The notes under the pieces: generated by a model | Told to the model about the DNA's origin: nothing | Databases searched by the model: none | What the model saw: the letters and a program-made list of their open reading frames with translations, nothing else | DNA from: Chloroflexota bacterium | Lineage (GTDB): Bacteria > Chloroflexota > Limnocylindria > QHBO01 | Length of the DNA stretch: 13,103 nt | Direction: 5' to 3' | Assembly: GCA_029865285.1 (NCBI GenBank) | Contig: JAOUHE010000037.1 | Span: 1-13,103, forward strand | Translations under genes and position numbers: made by a program | Shown here: piece by piece, positions 6,736 through 13,103 of the stretch | How the letters are laid out: every line of letters starts with the position of its first letter | How positions within the stretch are numbered: the first letter of the stretch is position 1

Positions 6736-7445
6736 GGCTTCTGGCCGAGCGCCAGCGGCATCGTGCTATCGGCGGCAACGCGTTACGTGCCGCCGTGCTG
6801 GGCGCCAACGACGGGCTGGTCAGCAACTTCAGCCTGGTGATGGGCGTTGCCGGCGCCGACAGTAGCGGCGCGGCGATCGTCATCGCGGGGTTCGCCGGCC
6901 TGCTGGCCGGCGCTCTTTCGATGGCCCTCGGCGAGTGGCTGAGCGTTCAGAGCGCTCGCGAGCTCTACGCGAACCAGATCCGCGTCGAGGCGGCGGAACT
7001 GGCCGCCGACCCGGATGAGGAGGAGCAGGAGTTGCGCGAGATCTACGAGCGCAAGGGGGTTCCGGCCGCTGTGGCGGCCGAAATAGCCAGCCACATCATT
7101 GCCGGAGACCAGGCCGTCGCCCTCGACACGCTTGTACGCGAAGAGCTTGGGATCGATCCGGACGAACTGGGTGGCTCGGCCTGGGTCGCGGCTGGTACCT
7201 CCTTTCTGCTCTTCACTGTCGGGGCGATCATCCCGCTCATGCCGTTCATCTTCATGACCGGGGTTTCCGCGATCGCGCTCTCCGCCGTCCTCGCCGGCCT
7301 GGCGCTCTTCGCCGTCGGCGCCGGAATCACCTACGTGACCGGGCGCAGCATCTGGGTCTCGGGGACCCGTCAGCTGGCGTTCGGCCTGGCGGCGGCAGCG
7401 ATCACGTTCGGGATCGGGCGCCTGGTCGGGGTGGCCATCGCCTGA
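6732..7445 (+). CDS. VIT1/CCC1-family Fe2+/Mn2+ transporter
   Basis: This 237-residue inner-membrane protein belongs to the VIT family. LGANDGLVSNFSLVMGVAGA (23-42) in membrane helix 1 and GALSMALGEWLSVQSARE (60-77) at the end of helix 2 are family signatures. A charged region (about 78-148, with DPDEEEQELREIYERKG) corresponds to the metal-binding cytosolic helices. Three more hydrophobic segments follow at about 152-174, 176-203 and 212-236. Relatives export Fe2+ or Mn2+ from the cytosol by proton exchange. There is no N-terminal ferritin-like domain. The start is GTG 6732, overlapping the TGA of the delta-beta gene (GTGA), so it is translationally coupled to an enzyme with three 4Fe-4S clusters. 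Metal specificity is not readable from the sequence. Confidence 0.92.
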   Translation: MRLLAERQRHRAIGGNALRAAVLGANDGLVSNFSLVMGVAGADSSGAAIVIAGFAGLLAGALSMALGEWLSVQSARELYANQIRVEAAELAADPDEEEQELREIYERKGVPAAVAAEIASHIIAGDQAVALDTLVREELGIDPDELGGSAWVAAGTSFLLFTVGAIIPLMPFIFMTGVSAIALSAVLAGLALFAVGAGITYVTGRSIWVSGTRQLAFGLAAAAITFGIGRLVGVAIA

Positions 7446-7488
7446 CCGGGTGGCGGTCGCGCCTGCGATGACGGCATGTCCCGTCTAC

Positions 7489-7524
7489 CGCGGGCCGGAT
7501 GTCCCGCGCCCGAGGGTGTCTCGG
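7489..7524 (+). terminator. Two adjacent GC-rich hairpins after the transporter gene
   Basis: CGCGGG (7489-7494) pairs with CCCGCG (7503-7508) over an 8-nt loop. CCGAG (7510-7514) pairs with CTCGG (7520-7524) over a 5-nt loop. No T-tract follows. They lie in the only sizeable gap between the oxidoreductase and sulfur operons, so they may end or attenuate transcription. The rest of 7446-7551 shows only a short direct repeat, ATGTCCCG at 7476 and 7499. Confidence 0.3.
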
Positions 7525-7551
7525 CCCGCCGGCTCGGTTCTCACGGCACTG

Positions 7552-7567
7552 ATGCGCATCTGCGCAT
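7552..7567 (+). promoter_or_regulatory. Inverted repeat, candidate ArsR operator
   Basis: ATGCGCA (7552-7558) and TGCGCAT (7561-7567) form perfect 7-bp arms with a 2-bp TC spacer, 18 bp before the ATG at 7586 and touching the ATG at 7568. Dimeric ArsR-family repressors bind such short palindromes at their own promoters. Position and symmetry suggest autoregulation of the sulfur operon. No convincing -35/-10 pair could be assigned. Confidence 0.55.
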
Positions 7568-7936
7568 ATGTCGGACCATCTGAGCATGGAACCGATCTAC
7601 GACCTCCAGGCTGAGATCCTCAAGACACTGGCCAACCCCAGGCGGCTGGAGATCGCGCACCTGTTGGCGGATGGCCCGCTGACGGTGAGCCAGCTGGTCG
7701 CCAAGCTCGGGGTCAGCCAGCCGAACGTCTCCCAACACCTGGCGCTGATGCGCAGCGCCGGCGTGCTGGAGTCCGAGCGAGATGGTCGCGAGATCCGCTA
7801 TCGCCTCGCCGACATCGACTTCATCGTCGCCTGCGGGCTCATGCGCGCAGCGCTCCAACGACGTCTGGTCCGCCTCGCCGCTCTCTCGGCCAGCGGTCGC
7901 AGCGTCCCCACACCGGCAGTCGCCGGGCACAGGTAG
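7568..7936 (+). CDS. ArsR-family winged-helix transcriptional regulator
   Basis: A 122-residue DNA-binding repressor heading the sulfur-transfer operon. The N-terminal helix LQAEILKTLANPRRLEIAHLL (13-33) is typical of ArsR proteins. The helix-turn-helix is TVSQLVAKLGVSQPNVSQHLALMRSAG (39-65) and the beta wing is VLESERDGREIRYRLAD (66-82). The only Cys is C89 in IVACGLM, so neither the two-Cys arsenic site nor the two-Cys persulfide pair of SqrR/BigR is complete. Asp residues near 82-84 precede it. The signal could be a metal, a persulfide across two subunits through C89, or something else. An ATG at 7586 (MEPIYDLQ) is an alternative start. It would leave the inverted repeat wholly upstream of the gene, and neither start has a strong ribosome binding site. 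dsrE follows after 6 nt. Confidence 0.9.
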   Translation: MSDHLSMEPIYDLQAEILKTLANPRRLEIAHLLADGPLTVSQLVAKLGVSQPNVSQHLALMRSAGVLESERDGREIRYRLADIDFIVACGLMRAALQRRLVRLAALSASGRSVPTPAVAGHR

Positions 7937-7942
7937 GAACCG

Positions 7943-8356
7943 ATGGAACAGAACCTCGCACTCGTCCTCTTCTCCGGCACCGATGACAAGCTGAATGCCG
8001 CGGCGGTGATGACTGCCGGGGCGGCGGCCATCGGGCGGCCGGTGCACATCTTCTTGCAGTACTGGGCGCTCGACTCGTTCCGCGCCGACCGGATCGCCGA
8101 TGACCACGGGCTCGCTCCCGAGGCCGGCGACGCGGGACGCAGGGCCGTCGATGCGCTCGCCGCCGCCGGCCAGGCGCCCTGGCACGAGACCCTGCGCCAG
8201 GCCAAGGAGCTCGGCGAGGTCGACATCCAGGCCTGCTCACTCTCGATGGACCTGCTGCAAATCACCGAATCCGACCTCGATCCGCTGGTCGACGGCGTGG
8301 AGGGCGTGACCTCCTTCTGGCTCGCCGCAAGCGATGGACAGGTCGTCTTCATCTGA
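7943..8356 (+). CDS. DsrE/DsrF-like sulfur-transfer protein
   Basis: A 137-residue soluble protein of the DsrE superfamily, whose members receive and pass persulfide sulfur on a conserved Cys. The N-terminal strand LALVLFSGTDDKLNAAAVMTAGA is followed by VHIFLQYWALDSF, the first beta-alpha-beta units of the fold. The only Cys, C98, sits in IQACSLSMDLLQI, equivalent to the Cys of CQMSMD-type motifs in this family. The C-terminus (DGVEGVTSFWLAASDGQVVFI) ends in the usual hydrophobic strand. It shares the Cys region and C-terminal pattern with the protein encoded at 8632-9189, so the two are distant paralogues. It lies 6 nt after arsR and 25 nt before a tusA gene, its probable sulfur-exchange partner. 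Confidence 0.85.
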   Translation: MEQNLALVLFSGTDDKLNAAAVMTAGAAAIGRPVHIFLQYWALDSFRADRIADDHGLAPEAGDAGRRAVDALAAAGQAPWHETLRQAKELGEVDIQACSLSMDLLQITESDLDPLVDGVEGVTSFWLAASDGQVVFI

Positions 8357-8381
8357 CCCCGCGAACGAAAGGACCGCACCG

Positions 8382-8621
8382 ATGACTGTCACCACCAACG
8401 TCACGAAGACCGTCGACGCCCGTGGCCTCTCCTGCCCGCTGCCGATCGTGAAGACGGCCCTCGCGATCAAGGAGCTCGGCTCCGGCGACATGATCGAGGT
8501 CCTCGCCACCGACCCCGGCTCGACCAAGGACTTCGTCGCATGGTCGAAGACGACCGGCCACGAACTGGTCGAATCGACCGTCGACGGCAAGGTCTTCCGC
8601 TACATCCTGCGCAAGAAGTGA
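8382..8621 (+). CDS. tusA: TusA/SirA-family sulfur carrier (CPLP type)
   Basis: A 79-residue small carrier protein. VDARGLSCPLPIVKT has the TusA signature with active Cys C18 in CPxP, which carries sulfur as a persulfide. The rest (GSGDMIEVLATDPGSTKDFVAW, GHELVES, FRYILRKK) follows the usual beta-alpha-beta-alpha-beta-beta pattern at normal length. The frame is open further upstream (ATG 8334). That start would overlap the end of dsrE by 23 bases and adds a non-homologous leader. ATG 8382 has GAAAGGA 8 nt upstream and starts the protein where the family does. Its neighbours are DsrE-type genes on both sides. Confidence 0.95.
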   Translation: MTVTTNVTKTVDARGLSCPLPIVKTALAIKELGSGDMIEVLATDPGSTKDFVAWSKTTGHELVESTVDGKVFRYILRKK

Positions 8622-8631
8622 GAGGCGCGAC

Positions 8632-9189
8632 ATGACCGCAACACTTACCAGGCCCGAAGCGCCGACCCCCCTCGCCGATGAGCTCGACGAGCCGGTGGCT
8701 GACGGCGCCGTCAAGACGAAGGAGCTCGTCATCGTCGCCGAGAGTGGCGACCTCGAGCGCACCTGGGCTACCACCATCCTGGCCAGCACAGCCGCCGCCG
8801 GTGAGATGCAGGTCTCGATCTTCTTCACCTTCTGGGGCCTCTTCACGCTGGTCCGACCCGAGGTCCGGCTGACCGGCACCAACTGGATGCAGAAGATGCT
8901 GGCCATGATGAATCGGCCCGGCATCGACCACGCCAAGCTGAGCAAGCTCAACTTCGCCGGCATGGGCCCGTGGATGATGAAGAAGCTGGCCAAGCAGTAC
9001 GGCGTGGCCGAGCCGCGCGAGCTGCTCCAGATGGCCCAGGCCCTTGGCGTGCGCCTGATTCCGTGCCAGATGACCATGGACATGATGGGCATCACCGCCG
9101 ATCAACTGATCGACGGCGTTGAGCCGGCTGTCGGCGCCGCCACGGCGCTCGAGCTGATGACCAACGCCGACGCAAGCCTGTTCATCTGA
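8632..9189 (+). CDS. dsrE2: DsrE2-like sulfur-transfer protein
   Basis: A 185-residue DsrE/DsrF/DrsH-family protein of the longer DsrE2 type. After a 30-residue acidic leader, ELVIVAESGDLERTWATTILASTAAA and MQVSIFFTFWGLFTLVR form the core. LIPCQMTMDMMGI holds the single Cys, C145, expected to carry the persulfide. The segment VSIFFTFWGLF is hydrophobic and could associate with membrane. A basic and Met-rich insert (NWMQKMLAMMNRPG to MKKLAKQYG, about 84-124) is typical of DsrE2. DsrE2 proteins commonly pair with TusA in sulfur-oxidising prokaryotes, and tusA genes flank this one, 10 nt before and 26 nt after. ATG 8632 has GAGAGG upstream. Confidence 0.92.
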   Translation: MTATLTRPEAPTPLADELDEPVADGAVKTKELVIVAESGDLERTWATTILASTAAAGEMQVSIFFTFWGLFTLVRPEVRLTGTNWMQKMLAMMNRPGIDHAKLSKLNFAGMGPWMMKKLAKQYGVAEPRELLQMAQALGVRLIPCQMTMDMMGITADQLIDGVEPAVGAATALELMTNADASLFI

Positions 9190-9215
9190 GCATCGAGAGA
9201 AGGACGGAAACCACG

Positions 9216-9461
9216 ATGCAGACCCAGACCACTCCCATCACCCGCACCGTCGACGCTCGCGGCAGCTACTGCCCCGGACCGCTGATGGAGCTGATCCGCT
9301 CCATTCGCGAGGGCCAGGTCGGCGACGTCATCGCCGTCTGGTCGAGCGACGCCGGTTCCAAGCTGGACATTCCCAAGTGGATCGAGAAGGCCGGTCATCG
9401 CCTGATCGGCATCGAGACCCGCGAAGGCTACGACGAGATCCTCGTCGAGAAGCTGCGCTAG
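9216..9461 (+). CDS. Second TusA-family sulfur carrier (CPGP type)
   Basis: An 81-residue TusA-like protein. VDARGSYCPGPLMELIRSI carries the family Cys at C19, but the motif is CPGP rather than the CPLP of the carrier at 8382-8621. The rest (GQVGDVIAVWSSDAGSKLDIPKW, GHRLIGI, YDEILVEKL) is of normal length. The two carriers differ through most of their length, so they are not a recent duplication and may have different partners. AGAAGGA lies upstream of ATG 9216. The flavoprotein gene follows 10 nt after the stop, which makes this carrier a possible sulfur acceptor from it. Confidence 0.93.
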   Translation: MQTQTTPITRTVDARGSYCPGPLMELIRSIREGQVGDVIAVWSSDAGSKLDIPKWIEKAGHRLIGIETREGYDEILVEKLR

Positions 9462-9465
9462 GAGG
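9460..9465 (+). promoter_or_regulatory. Ribosome binding site deciding the flavoprotein start
   Basis: AGGAGG overlaps the TAG of the preceding tusA-like gene. It abuts the ATG at 9466 but sits 6 nt before the ATG at 9472, so translation should start at 9472. Confidence 0.6.
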
Positions 9466-9471
9466 ATGGCC

Positions 9472-10626
9472 ATGCAACGGGTCGTCATCCTGGGCGGCGG
9501 CGTCGGGGGAACCCTCGTCGCCAACCTGCTGGTGCGCAAGCTGCGCCGCCAGATCGATCGCCACGAGGCGACCGTCACGCTCGTCGACGAGAAGGGACAG
9601 CACGTCTACCAGCCGGGCTTCATGTACATCGCCATGGGCGGCGAGAAGGCGGAGAATCTCTCTCGCCCCGAGCGCAGCCTGCTCGACGACCGAGTCATCC
9701 TCGACGTCGCGCGCGCGGTGAAGATCGACGAGGCGAACAGCCGCGTCGATCTGGAGGACGGCAGCCATCTCGAGTACGACCAGCTGGTGATCGCCACCGG
9801 CTCGCGGATCGTTCCCGAGGAGATCGAGCACTTCGACACCGAGGCGCACCACTTCTACTCCCCGGCCGCCGCGCTCCGTCTCCGCGAGGCGCTCGACGCC
9901 TTCACCGGCGGGAGGGTCGTGATCGGGATCGCCGGCATGCCCTACAAGTGCCCGCCGGCGCCGCTGGAGGTGGCATTCCTGATCGAGTCCGAGCTCCGCG
10001 AGCGCGGGCTGCGGGACAAGAGCGAGATCCACTACTGCAGCCCCATCGGTCGCGCCTTCACGATCGAGAGCGTCAGCGAGATGGCGACCCCCATCCTCGA
10101 GGAGAAGGGAATCGAGCTCCACACCTTCTTCAATGTCGAGACGATCGACCCCGCGCGCAAAGTGGTGGAGAGCCTCGAGGGCGAGGAGATGCCCTACGAC
10201 CTGCTGATCCTGGTGCCGCCGCACCGGGGCGCCAAGGTCGTGATCGACTCCGGACTGTCACCGGCCAGTGGCTGGCTGCCGACCGACCACCACACCCTCC
10301 AGGTCGGAGGCCGAGCGAACGTCTATGCGCTCGGCGACGCGACCGACCTGCCGCTTTCGAAGGCTGGCTCGACCGCTCACTTCGAGGCGCCGATCGTTGC
10401 CGAGCGGATCACGGCGGCCGTTCAGGGTCGTGAGCCGGAGGGCAAGCATGCGAGCTATACCGGCAAAGTGATGTGCTTCTTCGAAGTCGGAGACGGCAAG
10501 GGGACCCTGTTGCAGTTCGACTACAACACCCCGCCGACGCCGCCAAAGCCGAACCGGTTCTGGCACCTGGGTAAGATCGTCTTCAACAAGACCTACTGGC
10601 ACACCGTGCCGAAGGGGCGCGTCTAG
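9472..10626 (+). CDS. SQR-family FAD-dependent oxidoreductase (sulfide:quinone oxidoreductase-like)
   Basis: A 384-residue two-dinucleotide-fold flavoprotein. The N-terminal FAD motif is GGGVGG (8-13), ATGSR is at 108-112 and the second FAD motif is YALGDATDLP (286-295). GMPYKCPPAPLE (155-166) matches the sulfide:quinone oxidoreductase region containing an active Cys (C160). The other two Cys are C189 (HYCSPIG) and C335 (VMCFFEVGDGKG). C160 and C335 are the likely redox pair, and no Cys is near residues 110-130, where three-Cys SQRs have another. The family oxidises sulfide with a quinone and releases polysulfide. No obvious amphipathic C-terminal helix is visible, so electron acceptor and membrane attachment are open. 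Genomic company (TusA and DsrE genes) favours sulfur chemistry over NADH dehydrogenase activity. The ATPase gene follows after 12 nt. Confidence 0.85.
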   Translation: MQRVVILGGGVGGTLVANLLVRKLRRQIDRHEATVTLVDEKGQHVYQPGFMYIAMGGEKAENLSRPERSLLDDRVILDVARAVKIDEANSRVDLEDGSHLEYDQLVIATGSRIVPEEIEHFDTEAHHFYSPAAALRLREALDAFTGGRVVIGIAGMPYKCPPAPLEVAFLIESELRERGLRDKSEIHYCSPIGRAFTIESVSEMATPILEEKGIELHTFFNVETIDPARKVVESLEGEEMPYDLLILVPPHRGAKVVIDSGLSPASGWLPTDHHTLQVGGRANVYALGDATDLPLSKAGSTAHFEAPIVAERITAAVQGREPEGKHASYTGKVMCFFEVGDGKGTLLQFDYNTPPTPPKPNRFWHLGKIVFNKTYWHTVPKGRV

Positions 10627-10638
10627 ACGGAGACGCCA

Positions 10639-13103
10639 ATGACCGATGATGGGGCGGTGATCTCCACCCCTCCCCACTCGACCGATGCGGCGGCCGTGGC
10701 CGCCGCGTTCGGCGTCCAGCCCAAGATTGGCCTCACCGATGCGGAGGCCGCACGCCGCCTCGCCGCCTCAGGCGCCAACGAATTGGCCGAGCGAACCGCA
10801 CCGCCGCTGTGGCGCATGGTCTGGGACGCTGCGACCGAGCCATTCATCCTGCTCCTCCTCGGCGCCGGTTCGCTTGCGGTGGTCCTCGGTGAAGTGCGCG
10901 ACGGGCTGTTGGTGATGATCGGCCTCGTGCCGATCGTGGCGGCCGACGTGATCACCGGCTTCCGCGCCGAGCGCGCACTCGAGGCGCTGCACGCCGCATC
11001 CTCGCCGGTGGCGCGCGTTCGCCGCGGCGGGGAGGCGCGCGATGTGCCGGCCCCCGAGCTGGTCCCGGGCGACGTCGTGCTGCTGCGGCCCGGCGACGTG
11101 GTGCCGGCAGACCTGCGGTTGCTCGAGACCGATGCCCTGCTCGTCGATCGCTCCGCCCTTACCGGGGAGTCGCTTCCGGAAGTGGGATCCGTCACAGCGG
11201 ATCCCGAGGACAGCCCCCTGGCCGATCGCCGCTCGATGGCCTACGCGGGGACATCGGTCGTGGGCGGGCGTGGCCTGGGGCTGGTGGTGGCCAGCGGGCA
11301 GAAGACCGAGATCGGACGCATCGCCGGCCGCCTGGCGGTGATCGATCGCCGGCGCTCACCGCTCCAGCGCGAACTGGATCGGCTGGTCCGCATCCTGCTG
11401 GTGGCTGCCCTTGCGCTGATCGCCGTGACGGTGGGGCTGGGATTCATCCGTGGGCAGCCGGCGGGCGCCAACCTGCTGGCCGGGATCAGCGCCGCCATCG
11501 CCGCGATCCCCGAGGAGCCTCCCATCCTGCTCGCGGTGATCCTTGGGCTCGGGGCGTATCGGCTGCTGCGCAAGGGCGTGCTGGTTCGCCGCCTGAATGC
11601 CCAGGAGACGCTCGGAGCGGTGGACCTGATCCTCACCGACAAGACGGGGACGCTCACCGAGAACCGGCTCGCGGTGGCACGCGTCGTCACGCCAGAAGGA
11701 TCGATGGAGCCGCGGCTCGCCGGCCCGCTGCTGGTCGAGGCGCTGCGCGCCGAGGATGACGCCTGGCACGTGGCGGCCGGAGGCGTCGCCGGGCCGTTCG
11801 CCCGGGCGATCAGCGAGGCGATCGAGGGGCCTCCGCCGATTCTCGATCCGGCCGCGCTCCTTGCGTCCGAGGCACCGAGCGACGCCGCGCCCTACTCGGT
11901 GACACGCACCGCCAGCGAGGAGCTGGCGCTGGGTGCGCCGGAGGCGGTGCTGCGGCTGTGCGGCAGCGAGTCGCCCGCCTGGCACGAGGCGATCGCACGC
12001 GAGACTGACGAGGGCGGCCGGCTCCTCCTATTGGCGCGCCGCGAATCCGGCGCAGCCTGGGAACCTCGCGCCATCCTCGTATTCGCCGACCAGCTGCGCG
12101 CCGATGTTGGCGAGGCGATGGCTGTCGCGCGCGGCGCCGGGATTCAGACGATCGTGGTGACCGGCGATCACCCGCGGACCGCCGCCTCGGTCGCCCGCGA
12201 CGCGGGCCTCGAGACGGACCACGTGGTGACCGGCACCGAGCTCGACGGCTGGAATGATGCCCGCCTCGCTGCCGAGCTGCCGGCCATGCGCATCGTCGCG
12301 CGCGCGGTCCCGGAGCAGAAGCTGCGTCTCGTATTGGCGGCGCGGACGGCAGGGCGCACCGTGGCAGTCACCGGCGATGGCGTGAACGACGCGCCCGCCC
12401 TGCACCAGGCCGACGTGGCGGTCGCGATGGGGAGCGGCACGCAGGTCGCGCGCGAGGCCGCGGACCTGGTGCTTGGAGACGACTCGTTCGCCACCCTGCT
12501 CGGTGGTCTGCGTGAGGGTCGTCGCATGGTCGAGAACGTCCGCAAGGGACTCGTCTTCCTCGTCTCGACCCACATCGCGCTGCTGGGCTTCATCCTGGCG
12601 GCCACGCTGGTCGGCTACGGGCAGCCACTTCTGCCACTCCAGATCTTGTGGCTGGAGCTGTTCATCGACCTGGCCACCTCGGTTGCCTTCGAGCGAGAGG
12701 GCGAGGAGCCGGGCGCCATGCGCCGCCCACCGCGCCCTCGCGGCGAGCCGCTGCTCACCGTTTCGCTCCTTGGGCGGATCACGCTGGCCGGCTCATTCAC
12801 GGCGCTGGCAGCACTGGCCGCCATGCAGTGGCTCGATGGCAGCGCAGAGCATGTCCGATGGCTTGCCTACACGGCGCTGGTGATGGGTCAGCTGGTTCGC
12901 GCGTATTCCAATCGCAGCCTCTCGCTCTCGGTGTTCAGGCTGCATATAAACGGGTTCCTGGCCATCGCCTGCCTGGTGGCGGTCGTGATCCAGGTGGCCA
13001 TCCCGTTCATTCCACCCGTGGCAGACGCCTTCCGGGCCTCTGCGCTCGACGCGCCGGAGTGGGGGATCGTGGCTGCCATTGCCCTGGCTCCCGCCGTCGC
13101 CGC
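10639..13103 (+). CDS. P-type (P2-like) cation-transporting ATPase, cut by right window edge
   Basis: 821 residues are visible, probably nearly complete. The N-terminal cation-ATPase domain has GLTDAEAARRLAASGANEL. The actuator loop is LTGESLPE (T175-S178), the phosphorylation site DKTGTLTEN (D334) and the hinge TGDGVNDAPAL (D580, D584). Membrane helix 4 reads AAIPEEPPILLAVILGLGAYRL (P291, E292, E293, P294) instead of the common IPEGLP. Helix 6 reads QILWLELFIDL, with Glu673 where SERCA-type pumps have Asn, and Asp677. No CPC motif or heavy-metal-binding domain is present, so it is not a P1B pump. The nucleotide-binding domain is short (about 246 residues from D334 to D580), and its KGAPE motif reads LGAPE, losing the usual Lys. 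Ion specificity cannot be assigned. GGAG lies upstream of ATG 10639, and the 12-nt gap after the flavoprotein gene suggests cotranscription. Confidence 0.93.
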   Translation, partial: MTDDGAVISTPPHSTDAAAVAAAFGVQPKIGLTDAEAARRLAASGANELAERTAPPLWRMVWDAATEPFILLLLGAGSLAVVLGEVRDGLLVMIGLVPIVAADVITGFRAERALEALHAASSPVARVRRGGEARDVPAPELVPGDVVLLRPGDVVPADLRLLETDALLVDRSALTGESLPEVGSVTADPEDSPLADRRSMAYAGTSVVGGRGLGLVVASGQKTEIGRIAGRLAVIDRRRSPLQRELDRLVRILLVAALALIAVTVGLGFIRGQPAGANLLAGISAAIAAIPEEPPILLAVILGLGAYRLLRKGVLVRRLNAQETLGAVDLILTDKTGTLTENRLAVARVVTPEGSMEPRLAGPLLVEALRAEDDAWHVAAGGVAGPFARAISEAIEGPPPILDPAALLASEAPSDAAPYSVTRTASEELALGAPEAVLRLCGSESPAWHEAIARETDEGGRLLLLARRESGAAWEPRAILVFADQLRADVGEAMAVARGAGIQTIVVTGDHPRTAASVARDAGLETDHVVTGTELDGWNDARLAAELPAMRIVARAVPEQKLRLVLAARTAGRTVAVTGDGVNDAPALHQADVAVAMGSGTQVAREAADLVLGDDSFATLLGGLREGRRMVENVRKGLVFLVSTHIALLGFILAATLVGYGQPLLPLQILWLELFIDLATSVAFEREGEEPGAMRRPPRPRGEPLLTVSLLGRITLAGSFTALAALAAMQWLDGSAEHVRWLAYTALVMGQLVRAYSNRSLSLSVFRLHINGFLAIACLVAVVIQVAIPFIPPVADAFRASALDAPEWGIVAAIALAPAVA

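Noticed and set aside
7476..7506. Direct repeat ATGTCCCG at 7476-7483 and 7499-7506 as a regulator site
   Set aside because: Only 8 bp, overlapping a candidate hairpin in GC-rich DNA. It may be chance and has no further support.
1..13103. CRISPR array, insertion sequence, phage integration site or origin
   Set aside because: No spaced repeat array, transposase motif, terminal inverted repeats or integrase was seen. The tRNA 3' end is not visibly repeated elsewhere in the window, so no attachment site can be claimed.

Overview
The window is high-GC bacterial DNA, roughly two-thirds G+C by eye. It has tight operons, GTG as well as ATG starts, 4-base GTGA stop/start overlaps and AGGAGG-type ribosome binding sites. 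The likely source is a Chloroflexota-like or related high-GC monoderm lineage. This is an inference from gene content and the LPxTA-like anchor; no marker gene fixes the taxonomy.

Left part (1-2613) is accessory and partly decayed. It holds the N-terminal part of a class III nucleotide cyclase on the minus strand, running off the left edge. A complete tRNA-Gln(CTG) with encoded CCA follows. Next to it is a hemerythrin-like gene broken by both an in-frame TAA and a 16-bp tandem duplication. On the minus strand lie a secreted, C-terminally anchored protein and a doubtful 67-residue ORF.

Middle part (2614-7445) is a four-gene, translationally coupled operon. A pyruvate:ferredoxin-type oxidoreductase is split into an alpha-gamma polypeptide and a ferredoxin(delta)-beta polypeptide, and a two-CBS-domain protein gene lies exactly between the halves. 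A VIT1/CCC1-family Fe/Mn transporter starts on the GTGA of the last oxidoreductase gene. Together these suggest ferredoxin-linked oxoacid oxidation, a possible nucleotide-sensing partner, and metal handling for an iron-sulfur-rich enzyme.

Right part (7552-13103) is a seven-gene run: ArsR repressor, DsrE-like protein, TusA (CPLP), DsrE2-like protein, TusA-like protein (CPGP), SQR-family flavoprotein, and a P2-like cation ATPase cut by the right edge. A 7-2-7 inverted repeat before arsR is a good operator candidate. The set reads as a regulated persulfide relay: a flavoprotein that could handle sulfide or polysulfide, two pairs of cysteine sulfur carriers, and an ion pump that may share the transcript. 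No hdr, dsrAB or rhodanese gene is visible.

Best candidates for something undescribed are the CBS protein inserted between the oxidoreductase halves, and the duplicated DsrE/TusA relay linked to an SQR-like flavoprotein and a variant P-type ATPase.
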